Assembly: GCA_907163375.1 (NCBI GenBank)
Contig: CAJQUW010009067.1
Span: 62,001-126,000 of the forward strand
Direction of reading: 5' to 3'
DNA length: 64,000 nt
Source of the DNA: Prostheceraeus crozeri
Taxonomy: Eukaryota > Platyhelminthes > Polycladida > Euryleptidae
Every line of letters starts with the position of its first letter. Positions within the stretch are counted from its first letter, which is position 1. The position numbers were made by a program, and so were the translations under genes. The notes under the pieces were generated by a model, which did not search any database, was not told where the DNA came from, and saw nothing but the letters and a program-made list of their open reading frames with translations. Positions 43,008-54,092 of the stretch are shown piece by piece.

Positions 43008-44525
43008 TTTGTGTCATATTAACATTATATGCTTCGAAATCACAATAAATAGTAAAAGGTACTTTTTTTTAAAATACCATTTATTATATTCTAAATAATC
43101 ATCTTTTGGAAATGTGTTTCTGACTGCTTCATTTTGTTGACAATTCTCCAAATGTCTATTCATTTCTTCTAAAGTTCTAAAACTTGTCATACATTGAAGA
43201 CAAGGAAAATTTGTATTATCTGAAGTTTTTGTAAATATAGAAACATCTTTACACAATATAAAATGACCCTGATAATATAATATATTCGCTTGTGCTGGTT
43301 GTTTTGTCTGTTCTAGTTTTTCAAATTTATCTTGATATATTTCATGTGTTTCATCAATTTCTTTCGTAAGATTAAATGTATTTCGATGAAAATTTTGATT
43401 GAATATTTGTAGCTGATAAATATATTCTTTATCATATTGTTCTTTATATTGTTGTTGACATTTTTTAAACATTCATTTAATTCTTTATTTTCTTCATTAT
43501 TTAATTCTTTATTGTCTTTATTGTCTTTATTTAATTCTTGAATCGTTTCTATCTTATTTTCATATTTATGGCCATATCCTTGTACCAATATTTTTGTTTG
43601 TTGTTGATAATCCGTTTTACATTTTTGTAAATTTCATTTAAATTTTGTAATTTTTGTTGATATTCTAAAGATAAAGATAAATAATCGGAATCATAATCAT
43701 AATTATAATTACGTCCTTTATAATTATTATGATTAATCATTATTGGTGATAGTGTTTTTATAATTTTAAATTTTTCAGTACATATTATATTTCCTTGGTA
43801 AAAAATATTATGATGCATGTAATTTCCTCTATCATTATACACTATTTCTGATTGACATAAATTTTTATTATTCAAATAAAATTTTTGGAATCTGAGTAAA
43901 ATGGAGTAATATTGCCAATAGAAACATAATTCACATTTAATTCAAAAACATTTACTTCAATTAAATTTTTATTCTTTTTATGAAACTTTATTAACCTATT
44001 ATAATCATATGGAAATTCATGTAAGCCATCAGAGAGATCAAATTCCTTTATGTATTCTTTATTATAATGACTTAGTCTCTCTTTGTGATATTCTGCAGGA
44101 TGTAAATGTGCTATAATACTCCAGAGAAAACAATAATCATCTTCATTTTTTATGTTGATTATTTGTGGTGAACTGAAAGGTAAAGGAACATAACTACCAC
44201 CAGTATTATTTTTATATTTATCAATTACTATTTTCTTAGATAGTATTTTAACAAATCTCCAACCAGATTCACGTAACTGGGCTTCAATTATACAATTTTC
44301 TAATTTAAGTATCATTTGTTCAAATATGGGTTGTATATCATTTACATTATGAATTTCTTGTGAATTTGTAAAATGTCCTTGTATTATTTCTTCAGGAATT
44401 CCATCAGGTCCATTTTTTGTATAAAGTACTTCTACATTCATATAACATTTGCAAGATTTCTTAAATATTTTGAAAAAGTTTTTTAATACATTATAAAAAG
44501 TTTCATCGGTTTCATTATGTTCAAC

Positions 44526-44564
44526 GGGCGAAGCCCTGGAAGACATCTCCGATGTCCCGTGTAC
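44526..44564 (+). repeat. 39-bp palindromic insert in polB
   Basis: GGGCGAAGCCC plus GACATCTCCGATGTC, at the site where element 1 has a 30-bp variant and element 3 nothing. The first hairpin is shared with element 1 and the second is different. Confidence 0.9.
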
Positions 44565-44683
44565 CAATTCATTAAATAAATATTTTATATCTGTTACAGC
44601 TTCATCGGTTTTTTTAGTTTCATCAAATTCATCTATTTCGATAAATTCATCGGTATCGCTAAATAAATATCTTCCATCTGGTA

Positions 44684-44713
44684 CGGGCCAAGTCCTAGAA
44701 CCATCGGTTTGTA
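44684..44713 (+). repeat. 30-bp palindromic insert in polB with GTA flanks
   Basis: Imperfect GGGCCAAGTCC plus GAACCATCGGTTT. GTA at 44681-44683 is repeated at 44711-44713. Elements 1 and 3 have empty sites. It encodes QTDGSRTWPV. Confidence 0.9.
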
Positions 44714-45119
44714 TGGACTCATCTTCACTATTAAAAACTTTTTTATATTCTGAATGTGAATAATCATCAAACATTTTTTTAACTTTTATATCAATAGGTA
44801 ATGTTTCTAGATAGTTTATATAATGATTTAATTTTAATATATTTCCTTCATCAACTCGATCTACATTTTGTAAATGCAATTTACTATTTAAATGAGATTG
44901 ATAACTTCTTTTTGTTTGCAACTGTCTTTTACATAAGACACAATAAAACTTGGTATTTTCCATTTTTTTATTTTTTAAAGAAAAAATTTGTGTTTTAATT
45001 TTAGATATAAACATTCTAATATCAAGGTCTTGAGAGTTATTTTATATTATTATATATTTCACGTTCCTATGTTATTTTATTTTCTTTATCACATAAAGTT
45101 TTATCATATTAAGTTCTAT

Positions 45120-46477
45120 CATATTAAGTTTATCATATAACGTTTTATCAAAAGATAATTTAAATTTATTTTCACCAACTATTGATTTTTCATCATCAAT
45201 TGATTCTTCAACATCATAAATTACACTTTTTGGTATAGGATGCCATTCCCTGATAGGATACCATTCCCTGATGGGAATATCTAATTCTAAATTATATTTA
45301 TTATTAGATAATAATATAATAGAGAAAAATATTTTGGTCTTTGATCTCTTTTGGAAAAATTAATAACGCCACCATAATCTGAATCATTTTTAGTTTTTAT
45401 TAAAGATGATAAAATTTTAAATTGATTAGATGTAAATCCTAATTTAAATTTTGTAGACCCGACACATAGTTGTCTAACAGTATCTTCAACTATTCCATCA
45501 TTATTATTTTCAATTGTAAGAAAATGAAATTTAGATAAATTTTGATTATATGTAGTATTAATATCATGTTGAGATATAAATTTTTCTTCACTTAAATTTC
45601 TATAATTACTAATATTTTCATAATCTTTTTTACCATTTACGCCTTTTTCAGATGTTTCAGAATCATCATTTATATTATCATCATCTATATTATTATCATT
45701 ATTATTATAAGATTCTTTAAAATTCACATTTTCATGATGTTTAAAATTTTTATTATTTTTAGAATTTTTATCAGTTTCTGAATTTTTATAAGGTGTTGTC
45801 CACATATAAATTTTCTCTTGTTGAGCTAAACCATTCATATAAGATTTTAACAAATTAATATTTAAGTTTGAATATGATCCTATATAAGTATCATTATCAT
45901 ATCTTTGCGGCATTTCTAATGTTTCTTGTTTATAGATTGTGTCTCTATAATACACTTGACATAATAATTCTTCGTTATGTTTTTTACTCTCGATATGAAT
46001 GTTATATTGGTTTTGTTCATCAACAAATAATCTAATTTTTTCTTTTGAAAAAGATTTTAATTCTTTTACTAATTCTCTAATGTTGATATAATTAAGTATT
46101 TTAGTTTCTATCCAATCTGTATTACTGATTGGCAAAACGGCTCTAATAAATCCATAATCATTATTATGACCAATAATTACCATGTTTTCTTTATTTAATT
46201 CGACATAAGCCACATCATTATATTTACTAACAATATCCATAAATTTAATGAATGGATCGCCAGGAAAAATGCAATAATTAGTTTCTATAGAAGGTAAACC
46301 TTTAGTTTGTTCTTTGAATATTTCCGCTTGCAATTCGAACAAAAGATTAACATCTATACATGGATTATTATTATTATTATTATCAAAACATTTATTTTCA
46401 AATCCCGATGATCTCGTCGAATAAGAAGAACAGGATGATGCGGACGAATATAATTTTTTTAAATTTGCTTTATCCAT
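45120..46477 (-). pseudogene. Polinton 2: predicted PCNA-like clamp (fossil, broken)
   Basis: Counterpart of 27236-28627. The N-terminal clamp-like domain and the KFKLGFTSNQFKILSSLIK block are visible, with a different Asn/Lys-rich linker (KNSKNNKNFKHHENVNF) where element 1 has its palindromic insert. Confidence 0.55.
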
Positions 46478-46523
46478 TTTTTTATTTTTATTAGAAAAAA
46501 TTTTATTTTTTTATTGTTATAAA
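46478..46523. promoter_or_regulatory. Divergent intergenic region, single unit
   Basis: 46 bp with one TTTTATTTTTATTAGAAAAA unit between the clamp-like and fibre-like starts. This is the minimal form of the spacer expanded in element 1, so any promoters for both genes must fit here or inside the coding ends. Confidence 0.65.
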
Positions 46524-46994
46524 ATGATGTTACCAAACGTTGGTGGAGGTACATATATCCCGAATAATCGTGAATCAGAAATAGAAATAGAAAATTATAT
46601 CATGAAAACTGGAGACGTTTTATCTGGTCCATTGCATCCTTCTATTCTTCCGCAACAAAATACAGAGTTAACAAATAAAAAATATGTTGATGCACAAATC
46701 AATGACTTAAAAGAAAAATATATAAACGATGTTTTGGTTCCACTGATGAATGAATTAAAGTTGCTTAAACTTAATGACAAATCATTAAACGAAAAATTAT
46801 TAAAACTTGATAAAAAGGATAGAGAGCTAGAAGTAGATATATCAAAACTTTTTAAAGAAATTTCAGAACAATCAAAAATTTTAATATTACTTTCTTTAAA
46901 TTTAAAATCTGCAGTCATTAAAAATAAACATCAGATAAAAATGTTAAAAGAACAATTAGAAGATGAAATAGAAAATCTACCTGAAAGAATTTAA
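46524..46994 (+). CDS. Polinton 2: fibre-like protein (fossil part)
   Basis: 156 residues, same length as element 1, with MKTGDVLSGPL and NTELTNKKYVD then the coiled coil. Looks whole. Confidence 0.6.
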   Translation: MMLPNVGGGTYIPNNRESEIEIENYIMKTGDVLSGPLHPSILPQQNTELTNKKYVDAQINDLKEKYINDVLVPLMNELKLLKLNDKSLNEKLLKLDKKDRELEVDISKLFKEISEQSKILILLSLNLKSAVIKNKHQIKMLKEQLEDEIENLPERI

Positions 46995-47005
46995 AAAAAT
47001 TTAAA

Positions 47006-47397
47006 GCAGTTACAAACTACATTCCAAAAAAGTGTTGTTGAATTAAGTTCTAAAATTACTCAACAAATGAAAAAGATGAATAGAATAATAAATGAAGTAA
47101 ACTCACTTAATCAAAAAGTTGATAAAATGAAAACTCTTAAAATCAATTTAGAAAATGAATTAAAGAAAACTCTAAAGAAAATAAAGAACAGTTAGATTCT
47201 GTTAAAAGACAATTAGATGTTCTTAAAATTACGTTAAATGCTCTTAAAACGGCGTTGAAGATGAATCAGCAGAAAATGCAAGTTAATAGAAAAGAAATTA
47301 AAGTACATCACACGCTGCTTGACGCGATAGATAAAGTGCAACGGATAATTAATAAAGTTATCACGAAGTTGTTGGACATTCACACACGTAAATCCTA
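47006..47397 (+). pseudogene. Polinton 2: coiled-coil protein (fossil, broken)
   Basis: Counterpart of 29292-29660, directly after the fibre-like gene. No palindromic cluster follows it, unlike element 1. Confidence 0.5.
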
Positions 47398-47437
47398 ACG
47401 TAAATATTTTTCCCAAAAGTCAAATTTAATCTTAAAA

Positions 47438-47915
47438 AATGCCTATAATTTATAAACACAATCTTAAACATTTTGCTTCAAATCAAAAAATAGCGCATGA
47501 ACCATCTATGAAATCTATTTACCATTATGACAGTGTAGAAACAATCCAAAAGAAGGGGCTGGCATCTTTTCTGGCATAGGAAGTATCGTTAACTTAATTA
47601 AAATTAGTAAATATTTGATTACATCTGCTGCAAGAGGAGCAGCTGCTATAGGTAGTACAGCTAGTGCAATATCAAATGCTGTTAAGTCTCAAAACGAATT
47701 AAAACAACTAGAAGATATTCGTAAACTTAGGAATGATTCTGAAGAGCTAACAAATTAAAAAAACTTTCAGAGGAAACAAAAAACAAAATTGCTAACATAG
47801 CTGTGGGGGGTGAAACCTTGAGGAGCGGAGCTCCGTCTGATAGTAAACATAATGAAAATAAAAATAATGAAAAAACAATTGAAGAAATAAGAGGTAATGG
47901 TCTAGCAAAATTCTA
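47438..47915 (+). pseudogene. Polinton 2: pX/pVI-like protein (fossil, broken)
   Basis: Counterpart of 29882-30448 with the same start (MPIIYKHNLKHFA) and Gly/Ala-rich helix. It lacks the 48-bp and GGCACC-type inserts of element 1 but shares GAGGAGCGGAGCTCC (near 47819). Confidence 0.55.
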
Positions 47916-48025
47916 AACTTATATTTTAGTAAAATTTTTTTTAGTAAAATTTTTTAGCAAAATCTTTTTAGTAAAATTTTTTCTGTGTGTGAGAAAAACA
48001 AAAAGTCAAATTATTTTTTATAAAA

Positions 48026-49354
48026 ATGTCTTCGCTTATCGAAAATAAACTTAGATTAGATGATCCTCCGTTCGTCAGTTACAATCAAAAAAAGAATGAC
48101 TATGTAAGAATTGCTATGAATCCCGGATCTTCCAGTAGAGTAAATACTGGAGGTGATTTAATTTTTGAAGTTGATAATCAGCAGAGTTATTTATATTTAC
48201 CTGATTCATTTTTACACTGTGAATATTCTTTATATAGTGATGCCAATTTTACAACACCATTACCAGATACCGATAATATTGCATTAGAGAATAATTTTTT
48301 TCCAAGATTATTTACACAAATGCGTTTAGATGTTGCAACTCAAAATATAGAAACAATAAGTGATTCTCCAGGTGTAATTGATACAATGCTTAGATTTGTA
48401 ACAATTGGTGAAAATAATAAAAAGTATGAAATCGAAGGTTGGTTTCCTGATACTAATGATGGTATAATTGTTGATGATTTAACTCACGCTGGAACAGATG
48501 CCGCAGGAATTGCGAAAGATGTAGAAAATATTGCAAAACATTTAAATAAAACAAATAATGATGCATATAAAGAAAGACGTGAATTTAACAAGAAAAGTAA
48601 ACAGACAGTAAATTGGTCATTGTCTCCATTATTCGGATATTTAGATTATGACAAAATATCATATCAATTAAAATTTAAATTAATAATTCATCGCACAGCA
48701 AATAATGAATTAATCTTTTATGGTAAGACTGGAAAAAAAGCATATCTAAAAATTGATAGACTTGAATGGTGGATAAAGCATATTGCTCCTAGCTTGGAGG
48801 TCGAATTAGACATTGCAAATAGATTAAACACAAACAAACCAATTCCAGTAAATTTTCTAAAGCGTACTGCTAGTTCAGTAACCTTTTCCGAACAAAGATT
48901 TAACTGGCATTTTACTAGAACTGCGAATACCTCAAGATATTTATTACTAACTTTTCAAAGAAATAATTCTCCAAGTTTTGATAAGAACAATAATCTTTTC
49001 CATATTAATACAATTCGAAGTTTACAAGTTTCATTAAATCAAACCCGATATCCAATTGATCCATTACGATTCGATGATACCAATAATCAATTTATGGAAG
49101 GATATGATGCTTATCGAAATCTTTGTATAGAATTTGGAGTTGAACCACAATTAACTCCTGGAGATTGGCGACATTTATATCCTGTTTTTTGTTTCGATTT
49201 AAGTGCACAATCTGAAGATATTACCAAGACTGGTTGTGATGTAACAATTAATATTGAAAAGAAAGATTCCACAACTTCATTGAAAGCTTATGGTTTATTG
49301 CTAGAAGATGTAAAATATTCTATTGAAATTCTTAATGGAAAATGGCTAGGATAA
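48026..49354 (+). CDS. Polinton 2: major capsid protein, double jelly-roll (fossil part, looks whole)
   Basis: 442 residues from an ATG in TTTTTTATAAAAATG context. The N-terminal jelly-roll half has IAMNPGSSSRVNTGGDLIFE and LYLPDSFLHCEYSLY. The central block WSLSPLFGYLDYDKISYQL is the segment most shared by Polinton and virophage capsids, followed by FKLIIHRTANNELIF. The second half ends FDLSAQSEDITKTGCDVTIN and YGLLLEDVKYSIEI. Length and strand pattern fit Polinton capsid proteins that form pseudo-hexameric trimers. It is the longest intact late gene in the window. Flanked by the pX-like and pVI-like genes, all rightward. Confidence 0.85.
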   Translation: MSSLIENKLRLDDPPFVSYNQKKNDYVRIAMNPGSSSRVNTGGDLIFEVDNQQSYLYLPDSFLHCEYSLYSDANFTTPLPDTDNIALENNFFPRLFTQMRLDVATQNIETISDSPGVIDTMLRFVTIGENNKKYEIEGWFPDTNDGIIVDDLTHAGTDAAGIAKDVENIAKHLNKTNNDAYKERREFNKKSKQTVNWSLSPLFGYLDYDKISYQLKFKLIIHRTANNELIFYGKTGKKAYLKIDRLEWWIKHIAPSLEVELDIANRLNTNKPIPVNFLKRTASSVTFSEQRFNWHFTRTANTSRYLLLTFQRNNSPSFDKNNNLFHINTIRSLQVSLNQTRYPIDPLRFDDTNNQFMEGYDAYRNLCIEFGVEPQLTPGDWRHLYPVFCFDLSAQSEDITKTGCDVTINIEKKDSTTSLKAYGLLLEDVKYSIEILNGKWLG

Positions 49355-49580
49355 GTTAATTAAAATTTTTGATAACTTAAAATTTTTGATAACTAGAATA
49401 GATTAAAAGTTTTTGATAACTTAAAACTTTTTCATAACTAGAACAGATTAAAAATTCTTAACTTAAAATTTTTTTATAACTACAATAGATTAAAATTTTT
49501 GATAACTTAAAAACTCTTAGATTGAAATTTATTCATAACTAGAATAGATTAAAATTTCTCCTAACTTAAAATTTTTTTAT
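49355..49580 (+). repeat. AT-rich tandem spacer, about five units
   Basis: Repeats of ATAACTAGAATAGATTAAAA with AACTTAAAATTTTT between. Longer than in element 1. Ends in TTTTTTTATTAAAAATG. Confidence 0.8.
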
Positions 49581-49585
49581 TAAAA

Positions 49586-50071
49586 ATGTCGCAAGCGAAA
49601 AGTAATAATAATAATAAAACTGTTGAATTAAAATTACGTAACATTGTTGACAAAAATACACCTAAAACTATTACGATTAACAAAAAAAAGTATTACATAA
49701 GTAAACCAACAATAGAGAATATTAAATTACAAGAAGAAAAGAATGGCGGGATTCTCCCATTAATTCCACTAATAATAGGTGGCATAGCAGCAGCAGGAAG
49801 TGTTGCAGGTGGGACAGCTGGTATTGTCCAAGCAGTAAATAAAAATAAATCAGAGAAGGCAGCATTAGAAGAACAAAAACGACAGAATAGAGAGTTAGAG
49901 AAAATTGCTAGGGGTGAAGGAATAGTAGATAATTTTATTAGTAAATTAAATTTGGTTGATGAAGGAAAACGAGTTCTTAAAAATATTCTCCACAATGCTG
50001 ATCATTTAATTGAAATTAAAGAAACTAAAGATGGTTCTGGAATATATCTAAGTCCAAGTATCATTCGGTAA
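49586..50071 (+). CDS. Polinton 2: pVI/pX-like minor capsid protein (fossil part)
   Basis: 161 residues, nearly identical to 32113-32595, with the same GGILPLIPLIIGGIAAAGSV segment and GSGIYLSPS end. Looks whole. Confidence 0.65.
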   Translation: MSQAKSNNNNKTVELKLRNIVDKNTPKTITINKKKYYISKPTIENIKLQEEKNGGILPLIPLIIGGIAAAGSVAGGTAGIVQAVNKNKSEKAALEEQKRQNRELEKIARGEGIVDNFISKLNLVDEGKRVLKNILHNADHLIEIKETKDGSGIYLSPSIIR

Positions 50072-50110
50072 ACATTTATTTTATCTTTTAAATTTTTTTT
50101 ATCTTTTAAA

Positions 50111-50617
50111 ATGAATTCTACAAATTCCGAAAATTTAATAAAATTAAAAATTTCTAATTTAGATTTATTGAATTATCTCTTAAAAGTACATAAAACCTCA
50201 AATTGTAAAATTTATGAAGGTAACGACATACAAAAAACATTAGAAAACTTTCCTGGATTTATTTGGAGTAAATATTCAAAAGAAAAACATCTTCCTGGTC
50301 ATTCATATACCGGTCCAGGAACTCGATTAGATATAAGACTAGATGAGAATAATAATCCAAAACCAGGTGAAGAACCAATAAATAGAGTAGATGCCGCAGC
50401 TTACAGGCATGATTTAGCTTATCAAAATCATGATCTAAGTTCTCGACATGCAGCTGATAAGAAGATGATTCAAGAATTAGATAGTATTCAAAATCCTACA
50501 TTTAGAGAAAAAATTGAAAGAATGTTTGTTAAGAAAGCTTTACAAGCTAAAATATTATTCGGTCAGGGTTTAAATGAAACGACAGCAAAGCTGTCTGAGA
50601 GCAACGCTCGAACCTAG
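50111..50617 (+). CDS. Polinton 2: parvovirus-type phospholipase A2 (fossil part)
   Basis: About 168 residues. N-terminal region of unknown role, then FPGFIWSKYSKEKHLPGHSY, TGPGTRLDIRL (calcium loop) and VDAAAYRHDLAYQNHD (catalytic HD pair with Tyr), then ADKKMIQELDS and a helical tail. The tail includes the palindromic linker (TTAKLSESNART) that leads towards the integrase. Confidence 0.85.
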   Translation: MNSTNSENLIKLKISNLDLLNYLLKVHKTSNCKIYEGNDIQKTLENFPGFIWSKYSKEKHLPGHSYTGPGTRLDIRLDENNNPKPGEEPINRVDAAAYRHDLAYQNHDLSSRHAADKKMIQELDSIQNPTFREKIERMFVKKALQAKILFGQGLNETTAKLSESNART

Positions 50618-50629
50618 GCGTCTGAAATC

Positions 50630-51403
50630 CACAAGGAATACAGAAGGCCTAAATATTTATTGAAAGTAAAAGTATTTAATAAAGATGATATTTGGAGTGC
50701 TGATCTTATTCATATGCCGAATGAAAGAGGGTTTAAGTACGCATTGACCGTTATAGATTTATATACACGATACGCTTGGGTAAAGCCTTTAAAAAATAAA
50801 AGTGGTCTGTCAGTTGAATATGCGTTTGAAGAAATCTTTCAAGAAACTAAGAGAAAGCCAAGGAAATTGTTTGTTGATAAAGGGTCGGAATTTTATAACC
50901 GAAACGTTCAGCCATTATTTAAAACTGTTTATTCAACTGAAAACGCTGGAAAGGCTGTAGTAATTGAGCGATTCAATCGGACGTTAAAAAATAAATTATT
51001 CAAGAAATTTACTGAGCAAAGAAATCAGAAATGGTTGAAGATATTACCAGGAATTGTAGAAGAGTACAATAATAAAGTCCATTCAGGTATTGAAGAAACC
51101 CCAAAGAATGCTTCTGACGATCCAGATTTGATAAGAAAAAAAATATTCGAAAATAATTATTCGAATGAGGGTAATCCGAATTTGCAGAAACTTAAGCCGA
51201 AATTTAAAATTGGAGATAGAGTTAGAATATTTAAGTATAAGAATAAATTTGAGAAAGGCTTCGTTGGCTATTGGACTAAAGAAATATTTGAAGTTTCTAA
51301 AATAAATCAAACTTATCCGATTACTTATGAAATTAAAGATTTAGATAATGAGGATATCAGAGGCCGATTTTATCAAAATGAATTACAACGAAGTGATTTT
51401 TAA
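50630..51403 (+). pseudogene. Polinton 2: retrovirus-like integrase (fossil part)
   Basis: Core motifs IWSADLI, LFVDKGSEF and AVVIERFNRT give the D, D, E triad, followed by YNNKVHSGIEETPKNA and the basic end domain KPKFKIGDRVRIFKYKN. The core and C-terminal domains read as one frame. Confidence 0.9.
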
Positions 51404-51427
51404 TTATCATTATCACTATTATTGGAA

Positions 51428-51903
51428 CTAACGTTTCGGGAATGAAATTCCCTTGTTCAATTCTAACATAATATCAAGAAATGGTACTCCTTTTTGTAAT
51501 TTATACAAAACATGAAGACATAATTGACCACCGTAAGTTGTTCCTGGTTTTTGAATTTGAAATGTATTATAAGTTCCATTGCCAAGTAATTTTTTGACTT
51601 CGTTTGTAGGTGGAAGTCCATAAGAGTCGAAATAGTAATTATCTCCATTTTTATTAGACATACATGCAGACCAATGTACACCTTTTTGATCTGACGTATG
51701 AAGATTTGTTATGAAATTTATAGTTGGAACTTTGTTCCGGGAACTGAAGGTTCCTGTTGGCTTATTTTTTAGGAATTGTAATTCGTCTCTCATCAACATG
51801 TGAAAATTCTTTATTCATAATTGATTTGCGATTTTCTTTAGATCAAAATTCGTTGTTGTTTGTGTTCCATGTAATTTCAAAAACTCATTTATGTTGCTCA
51901 TTT
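51428..51903 (-). pseudogene. Polinton 2: adenain-like protease (fossil, broken)
   Basis: Counterpart of 34092-34583 with GVHWSA, YYFDSYGLPP and the PGTTYGGQLCLHVL block. Confidence 0.8.
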
Positions 51904-52069
51904 TATAATAAAAAAATTTCTTATAGGGACCCCTAGAAGTCAGAAGGGGGGGTATTGATTTAAAACTGTTCCATAATGATGACTTTCCTTACTACTTATT
52001 CGATTTTGAAATGATTTAATTTAATCTAAATTAAAACGTTACATTGTAAAAAAATCGGTTTATTAGCAG

Positions 52070-52160
52070 AGTTGGTGTTTCGTACATCTTTAATCAATTG
52101 CAATCCATTTCTCATCAATAGGTGAAAATTCTTTATTCCCAATTGATTGCACATATATGT
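52070..52160 (-). repeat. Duplicated fragment of the protease gene start
   Basis: ATCAATTGCAATCCATTTCT and GGTGAAAATTCTTTATTCCC, then AATTGATT, repeat a piece of the protease gene found at 51770-51835. A partial duplication of about 75 bp, specific to element 2. Confidence 0.75.
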
Positions 52161-52249
52161 GAATAAAACTATTTTCTAAAGATGGAAATGTGTTTTCATT
52201 TTGGATTAACCGCTACCTGTTAAAGAAACATTTTTAGTCACATAATTTT

Positions 52250-52724
52250 AGTTAACTCATATTTTAAAAACCTGAAAATGGATTTAAAAGACGTTTTTAA
52301 AAATACTAACTTTTACGATTTTCGGTGTCCTTGAACGGTCATGGTTTTCAAGGTAAAAATTGTAATTCTCAAATTTTGAGATTCTTAACTTTTATGATTT
52401 TCGGTGTCCTTGAACGGTCATGATTTTAAGGGGGTGTGAAAAATTGTAATTCTCAAATTTGAGATTTTGAAAAATTTGAAAAATTGGGTATTTTTAAAAA
52501 CAGTTTTTTCTTCATAACCTGAAAAAGGGTTCAAATTCATGAATTTATGTCGTTTTTAAAGATACTATTTTTTTGTATTTTATGGTGTCCTGGAACGGTC
52601 TAAATTCATGAATTTAGGTCTTAAAAACCTGAAATAATGACATAAATTGATAAATTTAGTCGTTTTTAAAGTTGCAAAAAAATTGAAAAATGGGGTGTCC
52701 TGGAACGGTCTTTTGCCCATTACT
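52250..52724 (-). repeat. Element 2 right terminal inverted repeat
   Basis: Ends TTTTGCCCATTACT. GGTGTCC(T/T)GAACGGTC-type words lie near 52323, 52397, 52583 and 52694. The outermost ~125 bp look like an extra terminal unit added outside a repeat that otherwise matches the right end of element 1. Confidence 0.85.
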
Positions 52725-52730
52725 CAAGTC
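52725..52730 (+). repeat. Target-site duplication of element 2, right (CAAGTC)
   Basis: Exact copy of 36243-36248. Confidence 0.95.
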
Positions 52731-54092
52731 GCACAAGTTCGATCATAGACGTTCCGAAACGCAATGTACTCAACCCAGTCTACCAAACACATGTACCTAT
52801 CCAGTAAGACAGAAGTCATACATGTTCCTATTCATCACACTCAATTATACATGTACCTATCCATGTTCCTATTGATAACACTGAATTATACATGTACCTA
52901 TTGATAACACTGAATTATACATGTACCTATCCATGTACCTATCCCTCGCAAGTAGGGCACAGTTTTCACTACTGATTTTTGTCAAAGTATGTACGCTGCA
53001 AGCCAACAACTGCATTTTCCGTATGGCGACTCCCGGCATGTCATGTGTTAGTCTTTCATGAAGCTTTGTTGGTAATTTTGGCCGGGTACAGTATATGACC
53101 AAGAACGGACATGTCCCCTTGATCCAAAATGAACTCAGCAGCATCTCTTGAACGAATGAAATTCCCATTTGGTCCCATCAAGACGGAAAAGTCACTGATT
53201 CCTGCAGTGGGGAGTAGAAGTGACGCTACGCTGCTATGTTCAGTTTCCCGCTTCAATCATAGGTAAAATAGTCATTGGCGATGGTGTTCCATCCGCAACG
53301 CAGTCAACATAGCAGCACGACCTTTTTTACTGAGCAACACATGACGAATACGATTATTTTGATGAGAGAGAATTTAGTCTTCAGATAAGGACTACTCAAG
53401 TAAGATGGATCTATTTAGCCAACATGGAATGACGATCTTTCAAAATTTTCCTGGTTTTGTTGGTAGGCCTACTGCTTGAGTGCAACCTCTGGTAGTACTC
53501 ATTCAACTGTTTACATATGCTTTGATGGCAAGACGTAATGGAGTACTTGTGGGGAGCCAAACTGACAATGCCTCCCTTTACATCGGCAATAAACAGCACG
53601 CACGAGTTGTGCTATCGCACTATGGTCCCTCGGACGATGAATCGATCCTCACTGAGGGTTTCAAGCACTCTGATTGTCATTATGATCACTCATCTACCCC
53701 AAAGAGAATTGTCATCTTTCAATGAGTAGGCCACCTATGCGTGGTCAAATGGTTTGGCTTGAATACGTCTTCATGCAGCTGCATTTGTACGTAAATCGGA
53801 TGAGTAAAAATCATCTTGTTGTCAACTTTAACCTAAATCTTACATATTTCCAACAAGTTAAATTTTGCAAATATTGCACGATACATAAATGACGTGACAC
53901 CCTTTTTACTACAAGACAAATAAAAAAAGAAAAGGTCCTATTCTATTCAAATTTCAAATAGATCTATATTAAGCAACATGTTTCTTTTTACTTGGAGATG
54001 GCTTGCATTTATCCACTGGAAACTACAACACCACTTCTATAGTGCTGCTTTTTCAGAAGACCTATAAAATGAATGCCCATATATCAAGCGTC
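52731..54092. other. Host spacer between elements 2 and 3
   Basis: About 1.36 kb of higher-GC host DNA. It holds a minisatellite (52790-52950). Overlapping frames of 60-100 codons exist on both strands (for example minus 53056-53256, plus 53480-53725), none with a sure family. The minus frame has GPNGNFIRSRDAAEFILDQG, which loosely recalls the P-x-G-x-x-x-RS-x-x-E-x-x-x-x-L core of methyl-CpG-binding domains; this is weak and could be an exon or chance. Confidence 0.45.
52790..52950 (+). repeat. Minisatellite with ACATGTACCTATCC units
   Basis: ACATGTACCTAT occurs several times with spacers TGATAACACTGAATTAT repeated twice, giving a 33-36-bp unit in about four variable copies. Confidence 0.85.

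Larger units (their letters stand above)
40403..44963 (-). pseudogene. Polinton 2: DNA polymerase B (fossil, broken)
   Basis: Same domain series as in element 1: C2H2 finger near 44900-44950, exonuclease motifs, HNH-like zinc insertion, polymerase motifs. It holds in-frame palindromic inserts at 41535-41573, 41923-41952, 42978-43007, 44526-44564 and 44684-44713, more than either sister. A patch near 41680-41830 (DDYGYLKILNPEEKDQFIKL) matches element 3 rather than element 1. Confidence 0.92.
36249..52724 (+). mobile_element. Polinton/Maverick element 2, full length, broken
   Basis: A 16,476-bp element with the same gene order and orientation as element 1 and a perfect 6-bp target duplication of its own. 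It has about 15 breaks, more than element 1, and its two terminal repeats have diverged from each other, so it looks older or more rearranged, although its major capsid gene and several small genes still look whole. It carries palindromic inserts at four sites in polB that elements 1 and 3 lack or fill with another variant. Confidence 0.95.

Noticed and set aside
18687-52724. Elements 1 and 2 as a tandem segmental duplication of one insertion
   Set aside because: Each has a different perfect target duplication and unrelated flanks, so they inserted independently.
53480-53725. 81-codon plus-strand frame in the host spacer
   Set aside because: Overlaps frames on both strands, with no recognisable family; could be an exon but cannot be supported.
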